Shown here in pieces: positions 57,530-64,000 of a stretch of 64,000 nt of DNA. The position numbers and the translations under genes were made by a program. The notes beneath the pieces were generated by a model. It saw nothing but the letters and a program-made list of their open reading frames with translations, ran no database searches and was not told the DNA's origin. Every line of letters begins with the position of its first letter. The stretch's first letter is position 1. Source of the stretch: Vigna angularis (Eukaryota; Streptophyta; Magnoliopsida; Fabales; Fabaceae); the NCBI RefSeq assembly GCF_016808095.1, contig NC_068977.1, forward strand, positions 25,321,364 to 25,385,363. Direction: 5' to 3'.

Positions 57530-58656
57530 TTCCATCGTACCCTCCTTAAAAAGAAGATTTGTTCTCAAATATGACAATTGTCTTATGAAGAAGCTCCATA
57601 CAGTCTTGAGAGCATGACCATCTTGGAGTGGCCTTATTATTTTATGTCCACTTTTCTTCAATTAATATCAAATCAAGAAAAAAATTTTCTATAAAAACAA
57701 GTGAATAAGAACTTCTAATATTTTGTTTTATCACCTTTGAAAATTTTAGAAGTCCAAATTCAATTTTATCTTGAATTACTTTCTTTTTTAAAGATAACAA
57801 TAACTCAAAATTTGAATTGCTATATTTGTAAAAAATATTCATAGAATATAGAATGGCAATTTGTTTGGAAGAGAAATTAACATTTGAAGAATAAACAATC
57901 ATTGGAAAAGAAATAAAGATTGAAAAACCTTCCCTTTTAGGTTCCATAGGAATTGCCTTGAGTAGCAATTGCTCCTCTCCATAGGAATTCTCTCTTCTTT
58001 TCTTCTTCTCTCTTCCTCTCTTCTTCTCTTCTCTCATTTTCTTCTATCTCTTTCTTTTCTTGTTCTTTCCTCTCTATATCTTTTTTTCTTTTTCTTTTCT
58101 CTCTTCTTCTTCTCTTTTTCTTTTTCTTCTTCTCTCTTCTCTTCTTATTTTCTTTCTTCCTCTTCTTTTCTCTCAATCTCTCTTTCTCTTTTCTTATCCT
58201 TGAGTTCTTTAAGTCTTGCCCCAAATTCTAGTTCTCTACGAAGAAACCCATTATCATTTAAACTCTCAAGAAATAATTTTCCATCATCAATGCAATCTTT
58301 AATTAGTTCTAGGTTTCTTTTAATGCTTGAGGGCACAAACTTTCTTCTCATGCAAGCTTTTAAATCATGCCAATCACGAATGGGGGACTTTCTACCTTAA
58401 CTAACATGATATTGTCTTTCATCCGACCACTGACTTGCATGCTCTTCTAACTTAGAGAGATATATGCTAAGGACATAAGATTCATTCTCTCTATAAAACC
58501 AAGAATTTATTTTATCAATTTCTTTTTCCAAGCTAGGTATGTTAATGCACCTATGTCTTTACCAAATAATGGAAGATTCCTAGCTTGATTAAACATCTCA
58601 TCACAATTTTCTATCCTAGAAGACCTAGACGACCTATATGAACTATAACAAGACAT
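57530..58656 (-). pseudogene. Ty3/gypsy gag remnant and end of internal region
   Basis: From the ATG at 58654-58656 (MSCYSSYRSSRSSRIENCDE) the minus strand shows a gag pattern: INSWFYRENESYVLSIYL, then IRDWHDLKACMRRKFVPSSI at about 58375-58315, the Retrotrans_gag core. This runs into about 90 residues of almost pure Glu/Lys/Arg (58210-57990). Near 57560-57530 the words ENLRTNLLFKEGT-like and a purine tract AAGGAGGG mark the end of an internal region before an LTR at lower coordinates. Pol is absent. Stops and frame changes break it. Confidence 0.65.
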
Positions 58657-61155
58657 CTTTATTTTTAATAGTTTTCTTAATTTAAAAGGTTAAAAGCTTC
58701 CACTTAGACAAGTCCCAGGTAAGAGAGGTGAGCCAAAGAGCTGCTTAAATACCAAGTCTTTCCTTGCCAAAAATGTCTTATGTTACTAACTATTTTCCCC
58801 TTAAACTAAAATCACCTTTAGAAACAAAGTACATGACTCACAAACAAACACAATTAAAAGACTAGACTCCTCGGACTCTAATGTGAGAAGGCTTAGAGTT
58901 TAATCCCTTTTAGCCTAATCACCCCTAAACGTAAACACAATTCAAAAATTCAAGCAATCAAGAAAGTTGCCAAGAGCACCAAGGACTCTTCCAAATACTT
59001 GGACTTTTACAAAACAAAGTTAAAGCTAACAGTAGACTAACACAAGCCTATTGCACAACACATTGAATCAAAACAAGTACAAAAGAACTTAATCTTATGC
59101 TACGGTCTTGTTCATCCTTGTGCATAAATCTCGTGCTCAACTTGGTGCTTCTGGGATCAATTCTCTTGATTTCTCATGATCAATTCAATCCTACAAAGGC
59201 AAATGCAGAGCTGCAATTAAAATTCCTTTAGCTAGAACAAATTGCACAATGAAAACACATAACAGTAAGAACTTCCCTTTTATTCTTTGACCTTCACATG
59301 TGCACTTGTTGATCCTAGTAGCTAATAGAATTAGTTTTGCTCTCCAAGGACAAACTGCAATCAAATATTCACACTCAATTCAGCAGAGCAACCATCAATG
59401 CTATCAATTTCAAGCTAAGACGGAGACAACTAAATAATCAAGAGGTAAGAAAGCTAAGCAACTCCCCTAATTAAATGGTTGGTCTTGCTTGTTCCAAGCT
59501 CTATACTGAGATTCTGCTGCTTAAAACTCTTGACTCCAAATATTTATCAACTCCGCACACAACAACACACCTATTCTACATTTTCTCCCTACACTGATTC
59601 AGTTCAGATGTGCTCAAAGAAATTACACCAATTCCAGCAAAATACACAAGGACATGGATATTAACCCATATGCAATGGGTGTAATTCAAAGCTGAACTAA
59701 ACTAATTTAAACAACCATCCAATTCTAATTTAAAATCTGATCAATCTAATGCAATGCAGAAACAATTCCAATTCATAATAGTATTTGTAATTCCTAACTT
59801 ATTTACCAAATTCAACTAGATCTTAGCAAATCAAATTTAGCTTTCATATTCATATATTAACAATGACTTCAACCAGCAATTGAAAGATAAAGAATGATTG
59901 CAAGAACAACTTAAAACAATCTGATTCAGAATTTACAAACACAAGAACGCATTATTCGTGATTATGGAAAAATCAGATTTATCTCTTGATCAAATGGTTG
60001 TATCCCAACTTAACCAATTTCACTTTCCTGCACAAGTAAACAGTCAGCACACAGATAAGTACACAATGAAATTCTCTATTTCAAATTGCCAAGGAGTTCG
60101 GCCAAGTCAGCCTTACAAAGCTCACAACACTCAGACTTTTCTTTAAAAAATTTATACACATAAATGAAAGATTTGGAAGGGAGATTCTCCCTTGGCAGTT
60201 CAAAGCTGGAGAATCTGTCAGACCACCACCACCTAAGATGCTACCAAGCACATAAACCTTCTTTCAAATTCCAGAAACCAAAGTATAAAAGCTTCTTAAT
60301 CAAGAATGGCTACGCTAAGGCAAAGTCAGAGATCAGAACAGGACAACCACAAAGTAATGATAGCACAATAGAGCAACTGACTCGAGATCAGCTCTAGACC
60401 ATATTACAAAAGCAAACAAAAGCTCAATTAAAGAACAACAAATTAGAGTTCACATATGAAGTAGACAAAACTAAGACAGCCAACAGTTGACAAACAAGAA
60501 ACAAAGTTATTTAAGAAGAAGGCACACAAACTGAACATACCAAAGGATTTAGAACAAATTCATAAAACAAGAAACAGAAACAAGTTGTAATATCATCAAA
60601 ATTTTAAGCTTAAAGCAATTGAATGAAACTATTTAATGAAATGTCTAATAAAGAACAACAATTTTCTGGTGCATCAGATTTCAGAAAAGTTAATTGCACA
60701 AGTCTTTCAACTTTTTATAACTATGTAAATGTTTCTTTTGTCAATTGTTTTTTTTTATATGAAAACATAATGACCAAGCTTTTGCTGCAATGACAACTCA
60801 ATTTCACATGCATCAGTCACAGATTTCAGAAAAGGCAACCAACTAGCAACTTGTGAATAAAAATGCAAAAAATTTGGTGGTTTAAAGAGTGAAAATGCTT
60901 AGGGCAGCTATAACTCGTGGTTTCTTTGCATCACTAGTTTCAAATAACTAAAACAAACTTGTTTGTAAAGCAAATAGATGCAGAAACGCACTATCTCATA
61001 ATTTGACTTAGTCAGCCCACAAATCACTCAATGTAAGCAACTCAACCACTCAAATTTTGACTCAATGAAATCAAATAGCTTTATCAGCTAACTAAACTCA
61101 AAAACAACAATTAAAGTTTGAACAACACACTATGAAGTTAATGCAAGATGTCCAG
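58657..61155. other. A-rich non-coding stretch, probable retrotransposon leader
   Basis: 2.5 kb of A/C-rich sequence without recognised exons. It may be the leader of the minus-strand gag at 58656 or older retrotransposon UTR. The frames 59958-60146 and 60164-60397 have no family likeness. Confidence 0.4.
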
Positions 61156-63550
61156 TGATACGACTGTCGCGGTCATACAAATTTTATACAACAAAATTAA
61201 TGCAGTACAGTGCTAGGAAGTGACTCCTAGGTCGTCTCTCGAGGACCAAATTTGGTGGTTCAGTCTCAGATCTAACACGAAGGGGGGGGGGGGGGGGGGT
61301 TGTGGATGTTTTGTGCGGTAATTAAAATTAAAAGTGAAAATTAAACACAACTGAATTTAAAAACACTGAAATAAATTTCAAAGACTGTAAAACCAAACGG
61401 TAAATATGCAGAAACGGTAAAATTTAACAGTAAAAATAACAGCATTTTCAAAATAAAATTTATCAAACATTCAACATTAAATTAAAATGACTGGAAAGTG
61501 AAGATAAAAATCAAATGATAAAACTGTTTCAATAACACAATACACCTTCAGAAATAAAAAAAACTACATTGCACTGTTGGAAAATAAAAATTAAGAGAGT
61601 TTGCTACTAGAAATGGAAAAGGAAAAAAAAGCCTCTTCCAAACCGTGAGTTTTACTAACTACTCCTGAAATCTAATACTAAATTCTACTCGGGGTTGTTC
61701 CTTGTTCCTTCTCTGCCTGCTGCTTCATTTTATAGCCAAAGCTCAGAACAACTCCCATAGGATGCTCTCTCATTCAACTTGGTTCCTTGCACAAATTTCT
61801 GAGCAATAGCTTCTTGCCCGTGAGAAAAAAAGGTGAGGGCCCCTTCATTTTTTTTGCACCTACTCTTGTCATCTTGTTCACCACTTTGCCGTGAACATTC
61901 TTCTTTTACGAAAATGGTTTTCATGGCTCCCATTCCAAGTTGTGGGCTCCTTTCTCCATTCATTCTACTTCCATCAGATCGTGTTTGTGGCTGCTCAAAG
62001 CTGGATGTCTTTCTTTGCTGGGGAACGCGAAGATAGCTGGACGTGGAGGTGGTGTTGTTGCAGCTGTCCGAGAGCTTCTCTTCCGTGTGCGTGATGGTGC
62101 TGGAGCTGGACCAGCTACTGCTTCTCCCATTGTGCTCCTCCTTCAAACGTTGCCGCCCTTGCTGCCAAGACCGTGAAGCACCTTGCTGCTGGATGCTTGA
62201 AATTGCTGTCATGGCTTTGCTGGACCATGACACCTCTTCTCCTCCACATAGTGGACGTCAAAGTGCTAGCCCTTCATGTGTGCATGCAGCGGTTGCTTCC
62301 CTTCTTCCAGCTCTACTCTCATGTGCTCACCAAAGCTACGTCTTAATTGATTCTCCATGCTCATAGTGCAGCCATGGGCTTCAAAAACTGCTGGACTGGG
62401 AAACTGGGAGAGGCGGCTGGAGCTTGAAGCTTGCTGGACTACACCCAAGCGCTGCTGCTTCTGCTTCTTGCCATGACCGTGGCTGCTTCTGGATGAGAGG
62501 TCGTTGCTGCCGGATTCCTTCAACGTGGCCCTTCTTCTTCATGAGAATATTATTTTCTAAGTGATGAACGGATCTTGGCCGTGAGCTTCCTGGTGGCTGC
62601 TGGTAGATACTGGATTGGCTCCTTTGGACGTGCTGGACTTCAGGTGCTACTGGTCCGTGGATTTCTTTCTCTGTTGCCAGCTGCTGGATGCATTGAAGGA
62701 CCGAAAACTGCTTCTATTTTTGGTGGACAATCCATTCACTTCTTCCCAGCTGGAGTAAGAACGTGCACACCAATACTTTTCATTTTTGGAAGACGTAACA
62801 GTACCCCTTTTTTGAATGTAGATTGATTTCATTTAAGTGGTGGTTGTTGTTCTCTTTCCGTGTAGATGTTTCTCTTCTCAAATGAAAAAAAAATCATTTT
62901 CCAAGTGATGGATGGACCCCATAGGTTGAAACATGTTCCTTGTGATTTTCTCCAATTGCTTAGTCACGTTCCAGCTGCCAAAATAAGTTGTCCTATGTGT
63001 AATGGAAAATCTGCACATTAGCCAAAGTGAATGGACTGTAACACCACTTTTATTAATTCAATAAAAATTTAGCACTTCATTTTGGAGTTCCTCCCAACTA
63101 AACCGTGACTTTCAATAGGTGGTGGCTCCCACTTTCTAAGAAATTTCTCCATTTTGTCTTAGGCCGTGAATATTTTTCCAGAACAGCCTCCACTATAATG
63201 TTGTCTCCACAATATTAAAATAAAGGAAACATTGGTTGCCACTTCCAACGTACACACTCAATCATGGCCGTGAGATGCATTAGGAAACCATCAAAGAATT
63301 AAGTTGCTCTCTTCTACTCATTTAGCCAATTCGGTGCTCTTTCAAGTGTTCCAAAATATTATTCAATATTTTCCCTGCAATTACTTATACAAATAATTAG
63401 CTCAGATAATTCAAATTAGTTAAAATAAGAATTACTGGTTAATTTAAGCACAATTAGTAAAAACGGGAAAATACTTGACAATTAAGCACAATTCCCTGAT
63501 TAATTTTAGCACAATAAACTAAGTGAAATGTAAAAAATATTGATTCATCA
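61156..63550 (-). mobile_element. LTR (about 2.4 kb) of an Athila/Tat-type element, 3' LTR
   Basis: On the minus strand it starts TGATGAATCAATATT directly after a purine-rich GACTAAGTGTGGTC tract (about 63552-63575), and ends GACCGCGACAGTCGTATCA at 61156. That arrangement marks a 3' LTR with the internal region to the right, beyond the window. The interior has an 18-base G run and a GC-richer, CTG-triplet-rich part (61730-62830) that opens several frames with no family likeness. Confidence 0.65.
61282..61299. repeat. G homopolymer of 18 bases
   Basis: Eighteen consecutive G on the plus strand within the LTR; C on the coding strand of the element. Confidence 0.95.
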
Positions 63551-64000
63551 AAATAGACCACACTTAGTCTTTTGCACTCCTGGGCAAAATTAAGACTGAA
63601 ATCAGGGAATGGTTCAAAGGACTTTCAGGTCGGTGACACAAAACTCAGCAGACAGAAAAATAAAAATTCGCAAGAAAAATAAAAAGAATTTACATAGTTC
63701 TCAAGAATTCTGGGTAACGAAAAGAAATAGAAATTATCCAACACAAATCAATTAAAGCAGATACTTATAGAAATCTTCCAAGCAATTCAATACACGGAAA
63801 AATAATCAATCAGCTTAAGAGGTGATTTAAAAATAACAAAACCTCACAGATGCACTCACAGTGTTTCTCTCAAGTGTTTAAGGTAAATCAATGTCACTCA
63901 ATGCACTCAAGAAAGCAAACACAAGTAGACTTGGCAAGCTTCTAATATCAATACTTAAAACATATGCATGTTCAGATCTAAAGGTCTTTCAGGGTTGTAA
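63551..64000 (-). other. Non-coding 3' part of the retrotransposon internal region
   Basis: A-rich, no exon. Taken as the 3' untranslated part of the element whose LTR lies at 61156-63550. Confidence 0.4.

Noticed and set aside
57969..58400. 143-codon Ser/Leu-rich plus-strand frame
   Set aside because: It is the complement of the Glu/Lys/Arg-rich gag stretch on the minus strand.
61730..62832. Frames of 60-167 codons on both strands in the LTR
   Set aside because: CTG/CAG-triplet bias inside an LTR, no family likeness, mutually overlapping.

Overview
This window is nuclear DNA of a flowering plant, most likely a legume of the Phaseoleae (Vigna/Phaseolus type). The basis is AT-rich sequence with spliced plant genes, plant-only resistance-gene families (LRR receptor-like protein, TIR-NBS-LRR), and plant LTR retrotransposons, CACTA elements and Mutator-like elements nested in one another. 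No intact cellular gene is visible. Every recognisable host gene is a fragment or carries stops and frameshifts. The species call is inference from style, not from a database match. Layout, left to right: 0-6 kb has a CACTA TNP2-type transposase running off the left edge, a solo LTR with a perfect 5-bp target-site duplication (TSD), a broken ACA12/13-like Ca2+-ATPase and one CACTA terminus. 6-9.9 kb has an LTR of Athila/Tat type that contains about 23 copies of a short palindrome, then a minus-strand Ty3 remnant whose LTR matches the solo LTR. 10-19.1 kb has an unidentified GC-richer module, a second solo LTR of the Athila/Tat-like family, two Pack-MULEs (one with a TTL-like fragment, one with a guanylate kinase fragment) and a non-autonomous CACTA. 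19.6-25.4 kb has a MITE, the 3' end of an LRR receptor-like protein pseudogene, two more CACTA elements (one built on a 116-bp tandem repeat) and the orphan C-terminus of a TIR-NBS-LRR gene. 25.4-28.8 kb is AT-rich without a recognised gene. 28.9-32.4 kb holds a deleted minus-strand gypsy element and another Athila/Tat-like LTR. 33.5-34.5 kb is a MULE-like element with a 9-bp TSD. 35.4-38.4 kb is a long LRR receptor-like protein pseudogene with its TATA box. 38.6-43.8 kb is a nearly full-length but mutated Ty1-copia element. 44-49 kb holds a CACTA and non-coding blocks duplicated from the 21-24.6 kb region. 49.3-53.3 kb is a truncated copia with a 93-bp tandem repeat in its LTR. 54-56.6 kb is the middle part of a DAA1-like AAA-ATPase gene, frameshifted and cut off before the AAA module. 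56.6-64 kb is a second copy of the unidentified GC-richer module, a gypsy gag remnant and a 2.4-kb LTR. The genes do not work together. The region is best read as a decayed resistance-gene neighbourhood, with LRR-RLP relics tandemly duplicated and one TNL relic, filled by successive transposon insertions. I found no new defence system or operon-like system. The most unusual structures are the palindrome arrays inside LTRs, the gene-capturing MULEs, and the paralogous blocks that seem to share an ancient CACTA insertion with very unequal decay.
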